Source of the DNA: Azohydromonas lata NBRC 102462
GTDB lineage: Bacteria; Pseudomonadota; Gammaproteobacteria; Burkholderiales; Burkholderiaceae_C
DNA length: 64,000 nt
Assembly (NCBI RefSeq): GCF_001571085.1
Contig: NZ_BCTC01000003.1
Coordinates: forward strand, 62,001-126,000
Reading direction: 5' to 3'
Part shown: in pieces, positions 8,025 to 21,551 of the stretch
Position numbering within the stretch: the first letter of the stretch is position 1
Layout: each line of letters begins with the position of its first letter
Notes under the pieces: generated by a model
Seen by the model: only the letters and a program-made list of their open reading frames with translations
What the model was told of the DNA's origin: nothing
The model's database searches: none
Made by a program: the position numbers and the translations under genes

Positions 8025-9230
8025 ATGAAATATATTGGCATTTGTGGCCGCGGCGCGCTGCTGGCCATCGCCGTTGTTTTGCCCGCCATGGCGCAAGCGG
8101 CCGAATCCAATTCGGCCACCACCACGCTCGTCAATCCCGGCGCCGCCGAGAAAAGCCAGTTCGGCGCGGCGGACAAGATTTACACGCCAGAGGAAATCAG
8201 AAGCGCCAAGCCGCTGGAATGGGCCCCGGCGCCCAACGCCGACCCGCGCTATCAGTCCGGCAATACCTTCAGGGAGGAACCCCCGCCGGTGACCGAGCCG
8301 CCGCGCACGCGGCGCCCGGGCGCGCCCAACGCCAACGGCGAGCGCGAGGCGCAAAAGGCCTTCTCCGAGCAGTGGCGCATGCTTTATGAAATGGACCGGA
8401 AAAACCGCAGCGCGCCCGCCCCGGGCAGCGGGGCCGGCAGCGGCAGTACCGGCACCTCGGCCGGGTTTTCCGCCTCCGGCGACGACCCGGTGAAGGACAG
8501 CATCGATTTCGGCACGGCCGACACCTACACCGCCTACCTCGGCAATTACTGGCTCAACCAGCAGCAGGCCTATCCGTGGAAAGTCATCGGCAAGCTGCTG
8601 ATTGACGGCGGCGGTTATTGCACGGCGCAAAGCATCACCGGCGCACCCAAGAACATCATCGTCACGGCGGCGCACTGTGTTTACGACGTGGGCCGCGGCT
8701 TCAAATCCGGCTGGACTTTCGTGCCGGCCGAGCGCAACGGCGCGGCGCCTTATGGCCAATATCGATGGGCCTCGGCGCGGGTATTGAATGCCTGGATTTC
8801 TGGCGGCGGGCGGCGCAACGACGTGGCCATCATCCGGCTGCAAAACAATCCCACCACGGGCCGCCCGGTGAGTTACTACACGGGCTGGCTGGGCTGGCGC
8901 ATGAATTTTCCCTACGTGCGCAACCTGCACTCCATAGGCTACGCCAGCAATATCTCCACGCTCTACACGTCCATGTGCACGGCGGAAACGTATTCGGCGA
9001 GCTGCGAGGGCACGGACGTGCTGGTCAAGGGCTGCAACATGACCTACGGCTCCAGCGGCGGCGCGTGGATCAGCAACTACAAGCCCTACCAAGTCAGCGG
9101 CTACGTGGAAGGCGTGGTCAGCGGCCCGTCCTGCACGGGCAGCTTCGGCAACACCTACGTGGCGCCGCATTTCAGCTCGGCCAACTTGGGCGTGCTGTGC
9201 TCGGCCGAGGGCGGCTGCACCACGCCGTGA
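8025..9230 (+). CDS. secreted trypsin-like serine protease
   Basis: The 401-residue protein has a signal peptide (about residues 1-25, cut after AQA) and a long Pro/Gly/Ser-rich linker (about 60-155). The protease domain that follows carries His217 in VTAAHC, Asp266 in RRNDVAIIRL and Ser344 in TYGSSGGAW: a complete chymotrypsin-fold triad. Several cysteines suggest disulfides in the periplasm or outside the cell. The ATG at 8025 follows GGAAGGGGAAG, a strong ribosome site. Base composition here and in the 5' gap is clearly less GC-rich than in neighbours, which hints at acquisition. Substrate unknown. Confidence 0.82.
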   Translation: MKYIGICGRGALLAIAVVLPAMAQAAESNSATTTLVNPGAAEKSQFGAADKIYTPEEIRSAKPLEWAPAPNADPRYQSGNTFREEPPPVTEPPRTRRPGAPNANGEREAQKAFSEQWRMLYEMDRKNRSAPAPGSGAGSGSTGTSAGFSASGDDPVKDSIDFGTADTYTAYLGNYWLNQQQAYPWKVIGKLLIDGGGYCTAQSITGAPKNIIVTAAHCVYDVGRGFKSGWTFVPAERNGAAPYGQYRWASARVLNAWISGGGRRNDVAIIRLQNNPTTGRPVSYYTGWLGWRMNFPYVRNLHSIGYASNISTLYTSMCTAETYSASCEGTDVLVKGCNMTYGSSGGAWISNYKPYQVSGYVEGVVSGPSCTGSFGNTYVAPHFSSANLGVLCSAEGGCTTP

Positions 9231-9248
9231 GCGGCGCCCGCCGCCGGG

Positions 9249-10511
9249 TCAGGACAGCGCCTGCACGCCGCTGATGAGAAGGCCGTCGCGCGGCAGCGCG
9301 GGCAGCCGCGACATGTCGAGGCTGAGGTCCTGCTGCGGCACCTCGCAGCGCATGCGGTGCAGCAGCCAGTCCAGCGACAGCATCATCAGCGCGATGGCCA
9401 CGCCCTCGCCCGGGCAGCGGTGGTGGGCATGGGGCTCGGCGCCGCCCTGGGGGATGAAGTCGTAGGCGCCGGGCTTGCGGGCAAGAAAGCGCTGGGGGCG
9501 GAACTCGTCGGCATCGTCCCAGCTGCGCGGGTCGTGGTTGGTGCCGTAGAGGTCCAGCAGCGCCAGCTCGCCGCGGGAGAAGTGGTAGCCCTGCCATTCG
9601 AAGTCGTGCCGCACCCGCGCGGCCACGGCCGGGAAGAAGGGGTACCAGCGCCGCACCTCCTGCACGAAGGCCTGCGCATAGCGCATGTCGCCGCCCGCGA
9701 GGCTGTCGCTCAGCGGCTCGCGGCACTGCGGCGCCATGTGCAGCGCGTGCGCGGCCTGGGTGATGAAGACCGACACGGCCACCGTGGGCCGCAGCAGGTT
9801 GATCAGCTCGACCGCGGCAATGCGCGGGCGCAGCACCTTCCCATCCTCATCCCTGTGCAGGGCCACCGCCTCGGCCGCGCTGCCCTCGGGCAACTCCACC
9901 CGCCCGGCGCGCGCCTCGGCCAGCAGGTGCGCCAGCCACGATTCCAGCGCCATGCGCGCCAGCCGCGAATGCAGGTGGCTCAGCGGCGGGCCGGCGGCCT
10001 GGTCGAAGAGGGCCACCAGCTCGCGCGTGCGCAGCGCCACCTGGGCCGGCGCCAGCGGCACGCCGGCCCAATGGCACACCGCCCGCGTGAGCATGGGGTG
10101 CAGCGCGGCGTACAGCGGCACCCGCGGCTGCTCGGCCCAACGCGCCAGCTCGTGCTCCCATTCGTGCGACACCTGCCGCACCAGCGCCGCGACCTGCTCC
10201 GGCGCGAGCACGCGCATGAACAGCGCCTTGCGGCGCCGGTGCGCCGCGCCGTCCAGCCCCTGCACGCCGCCCTTGCCGAACAGGGTGGCGCGCAGCGGCT
10301 CAGGCGCGGCGCCGGCGCGGCAGAACAGCGACTCGTTGTAGAACAGCTCGGCCGCGCGCGGCCCGGTGAAGCACAGGGTCTGCCGCAACAGCAGCCGCGC
10401 CTGCACGACCTCGCTGCGCAACTGGCGGCAATTGCGGGCAATGAACCGGTAGGGATCGGCCAGGAAAGCCAGGCTCTGGTCCCAGCCGCTGACTTGGGGT
10501 ATGCGTCGCAT
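9249..10511 (-). CDS. CYP152-type cytochrome P450 (fatty-acid peroxygenase family)
   Basis: The 420-residue protein carries the haem-ligand motif with Cys366 in HHRCPGEGVAIAL and the preceding FIPQGGAEPHAHH, both as in CYP152 enzymes. The I-helix lacks the usual acid-alcohol pair and has instead NLLRPTVAVS; the Arg-Pro pair is the hallmark of CYP152 peroxygenases (P450-SPalpha, P450-BSbeta), where Arg binds the fatty-acid carboxylate and H2O2 replaces redox partners. Hydroxylation or decarboxylation of fatty acids is therefore likely. No ferredoxin or reductase gene is nearby, which fits. It lies downstream of eutC on the same strand with a 90-base gap. Confidence 0.85.
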   Translation of the reverse strand: MRRIPQVSGWDQSLAFLADPYRFIARNCRQLRSEVVQARLLLRQTLCFTGPRAAELFYNESLFCRAGAAPEPLRATLFGKGGVQGLDGAAHRRRKALFMRVLAPEQVAALVRQVSHEWEHELARWAEQPRVPLYAALHPMLTRAVCHWAGVPLAPAQVALRTRELVALFDQAAGPPLSHLHSRLARMALESWLAHLLAEARAGRVELPEGSAAEAVALHRDEDGKVLRPRIAAVELINLLRPTVAVSVFITQAAHALHMAPQCREPLSDSLAGGDMRYAQAFVQEVRRWYPFFPAVAARVRHDFEWQGYHFSRGELALLDLYGTNHDPRSWDDADEFRPQRFLARKPGAYDFIPQGGAEPHAHHRCPGEGVAIALMMLSLDWLLHRMRCEVPQQDLSLDMSRLPALPRDGLLISGVQALS

Positions 10512-10601
10512 GGCGGCGGTGAGGCAAATCGCATTCCGGTGGCCGCGCCGCGACGGGGCTTTCCGGGGCAGGTGAGCCTTTTCCCAGGAAAACGCTGGGA
10601 T

Positions 10602-11414
10602 TCAGGTCTGGATTTGCAACTGCTGTGTCCCGCTTTCGTCCTTGAGCGCCACGCCGCTGGTGCCGCGCGCGCGCGCCGCGCCCAACAGCCATGCCAGCCG
10701 CCGCGCGGCCCATTCATACGGCAGCCCCTGCGGGCGCACGTTGGAGATGCAGTTGCGCTCGGCGTCGACGCGGCCCACGCGTGGTGCCCAGGTGAGGTAC
10801 AGGCCCAGGCTGTCCGGCGCGGACAGGCCCGGGCGCTCGCCCAGGAGCACGGCCACGAGCGAGGCGTTCAACAACTCGCCCACCTCGTCGCCCAACGCGA
10901 CGCGGCCCTGTTCGACCAGGGCGATGGGCGCCAGGCGCCAGGGCGTGGCGCCCTGCGCCAGGCGCGGCAGCAGGGCTTGCAGCAGCGGCGGCGCGTGGGC
11001 CTGCACGGCTTGGGCGGAAAGGCCATCGGCCAGCACCAGGGCGAGGTCAAAGGTTTCACCTGGCGCGGCCAGTGCCGCCAGGCGGTTGCGCGACGGCCCG
11101 TCCAGCCGTCGGCCCAGGTCGGGGCGCTGCAGGTAGGTGGGCCGGTCGGCGGCGGCGCTGTGCAGCGCCACGCAGGCAAGGCCCAGGGGCTGCAGCGCCT
11201 GGGCCAGCGCGGGCAGGTCCAGCGCCTGGTGCACCGCGTCGCGGGCGCGGGCATGTGCAAGTTGAAACTCCAGTTGCGCGGCGGTGCCCTGGCTCACGCC
11301 CGCACGCGGCAGGCCGATGCGCGCGGGGGTGTGGCGGCGCAGGGCGGTCCAAAGGTCGGCGGCGCCGGACGGGGGGGCTGGAAGCTTGGGATCGTTGGGA
11401 GGCGTTGCCGTCAT
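10602..11414 (-). CDS. eutC: ethanolamine ammonia-lyase small subunit
   Basis: The 270-residue subunit pairs with EutB to convert ethanolamine to acetaldehyde and ammonia using adenosylcobalamin. Recognisable family segments are DLWTALRRHTPARIGLPRAG near the N-terminus, LVLADGLSA, LLGERPGLSAPDSLG and RNCISNVRPQGL near the C-terminus. The ATG at 11414 has AAAGGAG eight bases upstream. It follows eutB by 13 bases, so the two form an operon. No carboxysome-type eut shell genes are adjacent. Confidence 0.93.
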   Translation of the reverse strand: MTATPPNDPKLPAPPSGAADLWTALRRHTPARIGLPRAGVSQGTAAQLEFQLAHARARDAVHQALDLPALAQALQPLGLACVALHSAAADRPTYLQRPDLGRRLDGPSRNRLAALAAPGETFDLALVLADGLSAQAVQAHAPPLLQALLPRLAQGATPWRLAPIALVEQGRVALGDEVGELLNASLVAVLLGERPGLSAPDSLGLYLTWAPRVGRVDAERNCISNVRPQGLPYEWAARRLAWLLGAARARGTSGVALKDESGTQQLQIQT

Positions 11415-11427
11415 GAATCCACTCCTT

Positions 11428-12804
11428 TCACACGCCCGGCAGCAGCGCCTGCGCGAATCCGGCCGGCACGCCTTCCAGCGGCCGTCCCTGGTCGTCGGCG
11501 AAGCCCATGCGCTGCAGCCAGGCTTCGAACTCCGGCGCGGGCCGCAGCCCAAGCACGCGGCGCAGGTACAGCGCGTCGTGGAAGGAGGTGCTCTGGTAGC
11601 CCAGCATCACGTCGTCGGCGCCGGGCACGCCCATCACGTAGTTCACGCCGGCCACGCCCAGCAGCGTGAGCAGCGTGTCGGCGTCGTCCTGGTCGGCCTC
11701 GGCGTGGTTGGTGTAGCAGACGTCGCAGCCCATGGGCAGGCCCAGCAGCTTGCCGCAGCAGTGGTCCTCCAGCCCGGCGCGCTGTATCTGCTTGGCGTCG
11801 AACAGGTACTCCGGGCCTATGAAACCCACCACGGTGTTGACCAGCAGCGGATCGAACCGCCGCGCCACGGCATAGGCGCGCGCTTCCAGCGTCTGCTGGT
11901 CGCAGCCGTGGTGCGCGCCGGCCGACAGGGCGCTGCCCTGCCCCGTCTCGAAGTACATCACCTGCCCCTGTCCGCGGCCCAGCGCCAGCGCGGCGGCCTG
12001 GGCCTCGGCCAGCAGCGCGAGGTCGACGCCGAAGGCGCGGTTGGTGCCCTCGGTGCCGCCTATGGACTGGAACACCAGGTCCACCGGCGCGCCGCGCTCC
12101 ATGGCCTGCAGCGTGTTGCTCACGTGCGTGAGCACGCAGGACTGGGTGGGAATGCCGTGGCGCTCGATCACCGCGTCCAGCAGTTTCAAAAGCGCCGACA
12201 CCTGCTCCACATCGTCGCCGGCCGGGTTGATGCCTATCACCGCGTCGCCGCTGCCCAGCAGCAGGCCGTCGAGGAGGGCGGCGGCGATGCCCGCGGCATC
12301 GTCCGTCGGGTGATTCGGCTGCAGCCGCGTGGCCAGCCGGCCGGGCAGGCCCAGGGTGGATCTGAAACGCGTGACGACGCGGCACTTGCGCGCGACCTGG
12401 ATCAGGTCCTGGTTGCGCATCAGCTTGGAGACGGCCGCCGCCATCTCCGGCGTGAGGCCGGGGGCCAGCGCGGCGAGCGCCTGGCCCGTGGCTTCGTCGC
12501 CGAGCAGCCAGTCCCGGAAGCCGCCGACGGTCAGATGGCCCACGGGGGCGAAGGCGGCGGCGTCGTGGCGGTCGAGGATGAGGCGCGTGACCTCGTCCTG
12601 TTCATACGGGACGACGGCTTCCTGCAGGAAGCGCGTGAGGGGCACATCGGCCAGCGCCATCTGCGCCGCCACGCGCTCGCGCGCCGAGCCCGCGGCCACG
12701 CCCGCGAGCCGGTCGCCGCTGCGCTCGGGGCTGGCGCGCGCCAGCAGTGTGCGCAGGTCAGGGAAGGTGAAGGTTTCGGTGCCGATGCGCTGGTGGTAGG
12801 CCAT
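11428..12804 (-). CDS. eutB: ethanolamine ammonia-lyase large subunit
   Basis: This 458-residue TIM-barrel subunit binds ethanolamine and adenosylcobalamin. Strong family segments include RSGDRLAGVAAGS, GDAVIGINPAGDD, YFETGQGSALSAGA, VNTVVGFIGPEYL and MGCDVCYTNHAEADQ, in the same order and spacing as E. coli EutB. The start at ATG 12804 fits the E. coli N-terminus; an in-frame GTG at 12822 would add six residues. It needs vitamin B12, yet no cobalamin riboswitch was recognised upstream. Confidence 0.95.
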   Translation of the reverse strand: MAYHQRIGTETFTFPDLRTLLARASPERSGDRLAGVAAGSARERVAAQMALADVPLTRFLQEAVVPYEQDEVTRLILDRHDAAAFAPVGHLTVGGFRDWLLGDEATGQALAALAPGLTPEMAAAVSKLMRNQDLIQVARKCRVVTRFRSTLGLPGRLATRLQPNHPTDDAAGIAAALLDGLLLGSGDAVIGINPAGDDVEQVSALLKLLDAVIERHGIPTQSCVLTHVSNTLQAMERGAPVDLVFQSIGGTEGTNRAFGVDLALLAEAQAAALALGRGQGQVMYFETGQGSALSAGAHHGCDQQTLEARAYAVARRFDPLLVNTVVGFIGPEYLFDAKQIQRAGLEDHCCGKLLGLPMGCDVCYTNHAEADQDDADTLLTLLGVAGVNYVMGVPGADDVMLGYQSTSFHDALYLRRVLGLRPAPEFEAWLQRMGFADDQGRPLEGVPAGFAQALLPGV

Positions 12805-12895
12805 GCGCCGCAGTATGGGCACGGCTTCGTGGCGGCCGGTGCGCCGCCGCGTGAAACCCTGGCCGCGGCCGGTGCGGCGGCGGCCAGGCGCAGGC

Positions 12896-13567
12896 TCAGT
12901 CCGGCCGCAGCCCGGCCAGCACCTGGCGCTCGAACACGGCAGCCAGCGGCTCGGTTTCCGGCAGCACGTAGATCACGCCGCGCTGGCGGCCGAGCACGGG
13001 CTCCACCACGGCGACGAAGAAGTCGGCGTCCAGGATGACGCAGCCCAGCGAGATGCGGTTGTCGGCCGGCGTGCTGGAGGCCAGGCGCTGGGCACGGCGC
13101 TCGCGCGCGGGGGCCGGGCGCAGGCGGTGCAGCGCCAGACCCTCCTCGTAGTCCATCCAGACGACGCGCTCGCCGCTGAGGTTGCGGCCGGGCTCGGTGT
13201 CGAAGCGGCCGGCCGGCGTGGTGCGTTCCTCGGGGCGTATGGCCGAGAGCGGCTTGCGACCGACGCCGCGCACGGCGTGGTCGCCGGGCTGCAGGCCCAG
13301 CAGCACGGGTGCGGCACCCAGCACGCTGCCGTCGCCGGCGTAGAGCACCAGGCGCGCGGACTTCTTGTCCACCACGGCGAAAGGGCGCCGCCGGTGGTCG
13401 TTGCTGTCGATCACGCCGCGCGCGAAGCGCTGCAGCTCGTCCTGGCCCCCGATGGCCGGTGCCGCGCGCGGCTGCCGCGCGGCGGCGTCGTCCGGCAAGG
13501 CACGGCTCCAACCTGGCGTGGACCACAGCAGGCCCACGGCCAGCGCGCACAGCGCTCCCCTCAGCAT
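12896..13567 (-). CDS. L,D-transpeptidase (YkuD)-like exported protein
   Basis: The 223-residue protein has a signal peptide (residues 1-22) and YkuD-family landmarks: TTPAGRF (117-122), His147, and Ser173-Leu-Gly-Cys176 with Cys176 as the expected nucleophile. Canonical enzymes have Ser/Thr-His-Gly-Cys; here His is replaced by Leu, a variant seen in divergent members. It would act in the periplasm on peptidoglycan stem peptides or lipoprotein attachment. Transcribed alone; the gap to eutB is 91 bases. Confidence 0.65.
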   Translation of the reverse strand: MLRGALCALAVGLLWSTPGWSRALPDDAAARQPRAAPAIGGQDELQRFARGVIDSNDHRRRPFAVVDKKSARLVLYAGDGSVLGAAPVLLGLQPGDHAVRGVGRKPLSAIRPEERTTPAGRFDTEPGRNLSGERVVWMDYEEGLALHRLRPAPARERRAQRLASSTPADNRISLGCVILDADFFVAVVEPVLGRQRGVIYVLPETEPLAAVFERQVLAGLRPD

Positions 13568-13654
13568 TGAACTTCCCCGTCAGGTGGCGGCGCGTTGGGC
13601 GCCGTTGCACAACCCGGGCCGGGCGCCCGGTTCTTTGCGTTGATGCTAGGGGAA

Positions 13655-13690
13655 AAAGCGCAAAACCCCGCATTGGCGGGGTGGTCGCAG
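13655..13690 (-). terminator. rho-independent terminator for the small gene at 13804-14028
   Basis: A perfect 7-bp stem ACCCCGC (13665-13671) and GCGGGGT (13676-13682) with a four-base loop is followed, on the minus strand, by TTTTGCGCTTTTT. That is a textbook terminator in the direction of the small minus-strand gene and separates it from the transpeptidase-like gene. Confidence 0.75.
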
Positions 13691-13803
13691 CGCGAATCAG
13701 TTCACGATGCGGGACGTTGCGTCCCGTTGTGTGAATTTGCTGACCGTGCGTGCCGGTCAGCCCTGCCGCGGTCCGCGATGGGGCCGCGGCGGGCGCGGCG
13801 GCG

Positions 13804-14028
13804 TCAGCGGGAGCGGATGGCGCCGCCGTTGTCGCCCATTTGCGGGCGGCCCTGGCGGTGGGCGGGGCCTTCCTGGTCGGACGGGCCGGACGGGTTGCCG
13901 TGGGCCGGGTCGCGGCTGTTCTCGTAGCCCTTCCAGGTGTTGTCCAGGGTGGCCTGGGCCTGTTCGGCGGCGCGCACGGCGTCCTTGTCGTCGGGGTTGA
14001 CCTTGGGAACCTTGGGTGAGTCGGACAT
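13804..14028 (-). CDS. small hydrophilic protein of unknown function
   Basis: A 74-residue protein with no hydrophobic segment, beginning [18 protein letters not shown] and ending in a Gly/Asp/Arg-rich tail. A GGAG lies eight bases before ATG 14028 and a clear terminator follows the gene, both of which support real expression. Family not recognised; the tail looks disordered. It is divergent from the sensor kinase gene. Confidence 0.6.
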   Translation of the reverse strand: MSDSPKVPKVNPDDKDAVRAAEQAQATLDNTWKGYENSRDPAHGNPSGPSDQEGPAHRQGRPQMGDNGGAIRSR

Positions 14029-14179
14029 GGCTTGCTCCATTGGGGTGTTGCCCTGGGTCGCGGCAAGCCGCGTACCCCTTGTTCGCGCAGGCATACTCGT
14101 TCCTGGCCTTGCGGGGCGGCGTGCCGGCTGCTGCGGCACGGCGCTTCAAGAAGAACGACAAGGCACTGATCACCCCCGC

Positions 14180-16834
<2,655 letters not shown>

Positions 16835-16874
16835 GCGCCGGCAGCCGCATCGTTCACTGCCGTGCCCGGCGGAC

Positions 16875-16914
16875 CCCCATTGAATGGGCGGGATCGTTCA
16901 GATTTCTGAACGAT
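16875..16914. repeat. inverted repeats between convergent genes
   Basis: In the 224-base gap between the kinase and helicase genes, which converge, lies a perfect 9-bp inverted repeat ATCGTTCAG/CTGAACGAT (16893-16914, loop four bases). Just before it is a smaller hairpin, CCCAT/ATGGG (about 16877-16887). ATCGTTCA also occurs once more at about 16848. No T-run follows, so this may be a bidirectional, rho-assisted terminator. The rest of the gap shows no gene. Confidence 0.4.
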
Positions 16915-17058
16915 GCGGGTTGCGAAAACGTGGCGCCGCGCCCTCTGTAGGAGGTCCGCTTGCGGGCCGAATGGCAGGACGACAGGGCCGCCGCGCCAGT
17001 GGTCCAGCCGCGAGCGGGCCGCCTGCAAGCGGATGTCGGCGCCGCCCGCTTGCCGGCT

Positions 17059-19278
<2,220 letters not shown>

Positions 19279-19365
19279 GGGCCGGATTGTGAGGCTGAAG
19301 AAAGGCCGCTCCGACGGCGGCACAATGCGGGGTTTTGCTTGCTCGCTCCGCTGAAGAGCCTGCCC

Positions 19366-20904
19366 ATGACGAACTCCGAGACGCCCGCAACGCCGACTCC
19401 CGCCGACGCAGGGCCCACGACCGACCGACCCGCAGCCGACCCGGTTCAAACGCCGGCTGCCGCGCCCACCGCGCCGGCGGAATCCATCAACGAAGCGGCT
19501 GCCCCGGCTGAGGCGCCCGCACAAGCGCCCGCGGACGAAGCTGCTGCCCCGGCGCCCGCTGAGGCACCTGTCGCTGCCCAAACGCCGGCCGAGCCCGTTG
19601 CCGAGAGCCAAGCGCCTGCCGCTGTGGCGGCCGAGGCCCAGGCGCCAGCGGAAGCTGCTGCCGCCGCTGAAGGCGAGCCCGCCGCAGCCGAAGCCGCCGC
19701 GCCGGCCCAGGGTGAGTCCGCTGCCGCCGTGCCCGCGGCGCCGCGGTTTGACCTCGCCGCCGCCGCCAAGGACCTCGCTGAAGCCTTCCCGGCGTTGTTC
19801 GGCGGCAACGGCCCTGTGAAGCCGCTGAAGCTGCGCATCCAGGCCGACATCCAGCAGCGCGCGCCCGGCCGCTTCACCAAGGGGCTGCTGTCGGCCTTTC
19901 TGCGCCGGCACACGGGCAGCACGCCTTACCTGGTGGCGCTCACGCGCGCCAAGGAGCGCTTCGACCTGGACGGCCAGCCCGCCGGCGAGGTAAGCGACGA
20001 GCACCGCGAAGCCGCCCAGCAGGAAGTCACGCGCCGCCGCGAGCTGCGCAAGGCGCGTCAGCAGGCCGAAGGCGCCGCGCGCGGTGCGCAGCCGGGCCTG
20101 CCGCCGGCCCAGGGCGAAGGCGCCGGCGCACCCCGTCCGCCGCGGCCTCCGCGCCCCGAAGGCGGCCGCCGCGAAGGCCGTCCGGGTGGCGGCCAGCCGC
20201 GCCAGAGTCAAGGCCCAGGGCAAGGCCAGGGTCCGCGCCAGGGCGGTGAGCGTCCGCCGCGCGAAGGGGGCGACCGCCCGCCGCGCCGCGAGGGTGACCG
20301 TCCTGCCCGCCGCCCCGAGGGCGAGCGCGCGGCCGGTGGCGCCGCACCGCAGGGTGATCGCCCGCCGCGTGGCGATCGCCGCCCGCAGCAGGGCCAGCCG
20401 CGCCGCCCCGAAGGCGGCGCCGGCCAGGCACCGCGCGGCCGCGACGACCGTCCCCCGCGCCGCGAGCGCGAAGGCGGCGGCCGCCCCGAGCAGCAGCGCC
20501 GTGCCGAAGGCGCGCCGCAGCACGCCCGTGGTGAACGCTTCGACGCGCCGCGCCGCGAGGCCGAGGCGCCTATCCGCGAGACCGATCCGGTCCGCCGCGA
20601 GCGCGCCCAACTGCTGCGCGATTTCGAGCGCACCACGCTGTCACCGGCCAACTTCTGCGTGCTCAAGGGCATCAAGCCCGCGGCGCTGGACGAGCAACTG
20701 GCCCTGGCCCGCCAGGAAGCGCGCGAGCGCATGGCCCCGCCGCCGCGCCGCGACGAGCGCGCGCCGCGCGAGGGCGGTCGCCGCGATGCCGCCGTTACCG
20801 GCCAGGGCGCGAGCCCCAAGGCCGATGCGCCGGCTGAAGCGCCCGCGCCGGAAGCTCCGGCCGCGCCCGCCGCCGACGGCGGCAACGAGGCGCCGCAGGC
20901 CTGA
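19366..20904 (+). CDS. proQ: ProQ/FinO-domain RNA chaperone with long Arg/Gly-rich tail
   Basis: A 512-residue protein. Residues 1-127 are a disordered Ala/Pro/Glu stretch, 128-232 the ProQ/FinO domain (KPLKLRIQADIQQ, LLSAFLRRHTGS, PYLVAL), about 235-400 a low-complexity Arg/Gly/Pro segment with many PPR and EGG/EGDR repeats, and about 405-455 a conserved helical end (RERAQLLRDFERTTLSP, FCVLKGIKPAALDEQL). ProQ proteins bind structured RNA ends and small RNAs. Standard ProQ has about 230 residues, so the tails double its size. Start at ATG 19366. It is divergent from the RNA helicase gene. Confidence 0.88.
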   Translation: MTNSETPATPTPADAGPTTDRPAADPVQTPAAAPTAPAESINEAAAPAEAPAQAPADEAAAPAPAEAPVAAQTPAEPVAESQAPAAVAAEAQAPAEAAAAAEGEPAAAEAAAPAQGESAAAVPAAPRFDLAAAAKDLAEAFPALFGGNGPVKPLKLRIQADIQQRAPGRFTKGLLSAFLRRHTGSTPYLVALTRAKERFDLDGQPAGEVSDEHREAAQQEVTRRRELRKARQQAEGAARGAQPGLPPAQGEGAGAPRPPRPPRPEGGRREGRPGGGQPRQSQGPGQGQGPRQGGERPPREGGDRPPRREGDRPARRPEGERAAGGAAPQGDRPPRGDRRPQQGQPRRPEGGAGQAPRGRDDRPPRREREGGGRPEQQRRAEGAPQHARGERFDAPRREAEAPIRETDPVRRERAQLLRDFERTTLSPANFCVLKGIKPAALDEQLALARQEARERMAPPPRRDERAPREGGRRDAAVTGQGASPKADAPAEAPAPEAPAAPAADGGNEAPQA

Positions 20905-20906
20905 CG

Positions 20907-21428
20907 ATGCTGCTGCGCGAGCTCGTCGCTCGCGTGCCCGCCCCGGGGCGGCTGGAAGAGATCTGGCTGCGCCCGGCGCGCGGGACGGCGGCGGTGGGCG
21001 TCGCTGAAGCCGTCGCCATGGACAACCGCGGGCTGCAGGGCGACCGCAGCGCCGCGGGACGCGGCGGCGGGCGCCGGCAGGTCACGCTGATCCAGGCCGA
21101 GCACCTGCCGGTGCTGGCCGCGCTGCTTGGACGCCCGGCGCTGCCGGCGTCGCTGCTGCGGCGCAATCTGGTCGTTTCCGGGTTGAACCTGCTGGCCGCG
21201 CGCAGCCCGCTGCCGGCCGTGCCCTTGCGGCTGTGGCTGGGCGACGAGGTGGAGCTGGAAATCACCGGTCCCTGCGAGCCCTGCTCGCGCATGGAAGAAG
21301 CGCTGGGCCCCGGCGGCTATGCCGCCATGCGCGGCCACGGCGGCGTCACGGCCCGCGTGCTGCGCGGCGGGCGGCTGCGTGTGGGCGACGCGGTGCGCTG
21401 CGTGGTGGCGGACGCCGCCGCGCCATAA
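20907..21428 (+). CDS. MOSC-domain protein
   Basis: The 173-residue protein matches the MOSC (MOCO sulfurase C-terminal) family: RGLQGDRS-like start (NRGLQGDRSAAGR), RRNLVVSGLNL and the conserved cysteine region EITGPCEPCSRMEEALGPGGY. MOSC proteins such as YiiM bind molybdenum cofactor and reduce N-hydroxylated compounds. It starts two bases after the proQ-like stop, so co-transcription with it is likely. A YiiM-like enzyme role is inferred from family. Confidence 0.82.
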   Translation: MLLRELVARVPAPGRLEEIWLRPARGTAAVGVAEAVAMDNRGLQGDRSAAGRGGGRRQVTLIQAEHLPVLAALLGRPALPASLLRRNLVVSGLNLLAARSPLPAVPLRLWLGDEVELEITGPCEPCSRMEEALGPGGYAAMRGHGGVTARVLRGGRLRVGDAVRCVVADAAAP

Positions 21429-21520
21429 GCCAAAGAAAACGCAACGAAGAAGACGCTGCCTCGCCTGAGCCGGAATCCATCCGGGGCGATGCCGGGCGGG
21501 CGCTGCGCGGCCCGCGAGGC

Positions 21521-21543
21521 GGCGGCTGAAAGCGTCAGCCGCC
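21521..21543. repeat. hairpin between convergent genes
   Basis: A perfect 9-bp stem GGCGGCTGA/TCAGCCGCC with loop AAGCG lies between the MOSC gene and the convergent zinc-ribbon gene, eight bases past the latter's stop. No T-run flanks it. It could work as a shared transcription end. Confidence 0.4.
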
Positions 21544-21551
21544 TCAGCGCA

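Noticed and set aside
10582-10600. TCCCAG/CTGGGA repeat after eutC as a terminator
   Set aside because: The stem is short with no T-run in either direction.
20200-20560. Repetitive Arg/Gly/Pro DNA considered as a CRISPR-like or tandem repeat array
   Set aside because: The repeats are irregular codon-level repeats inside the proQ-like reading frame, without spacers of constant length.
19279-20610. Upstream extension of the helicase frame on the minus strand across the proQ-like gene
   Set aside because: The family-like start is ATG 19278; the extension has skewed composition and overlaps a recognised ProQ domain.
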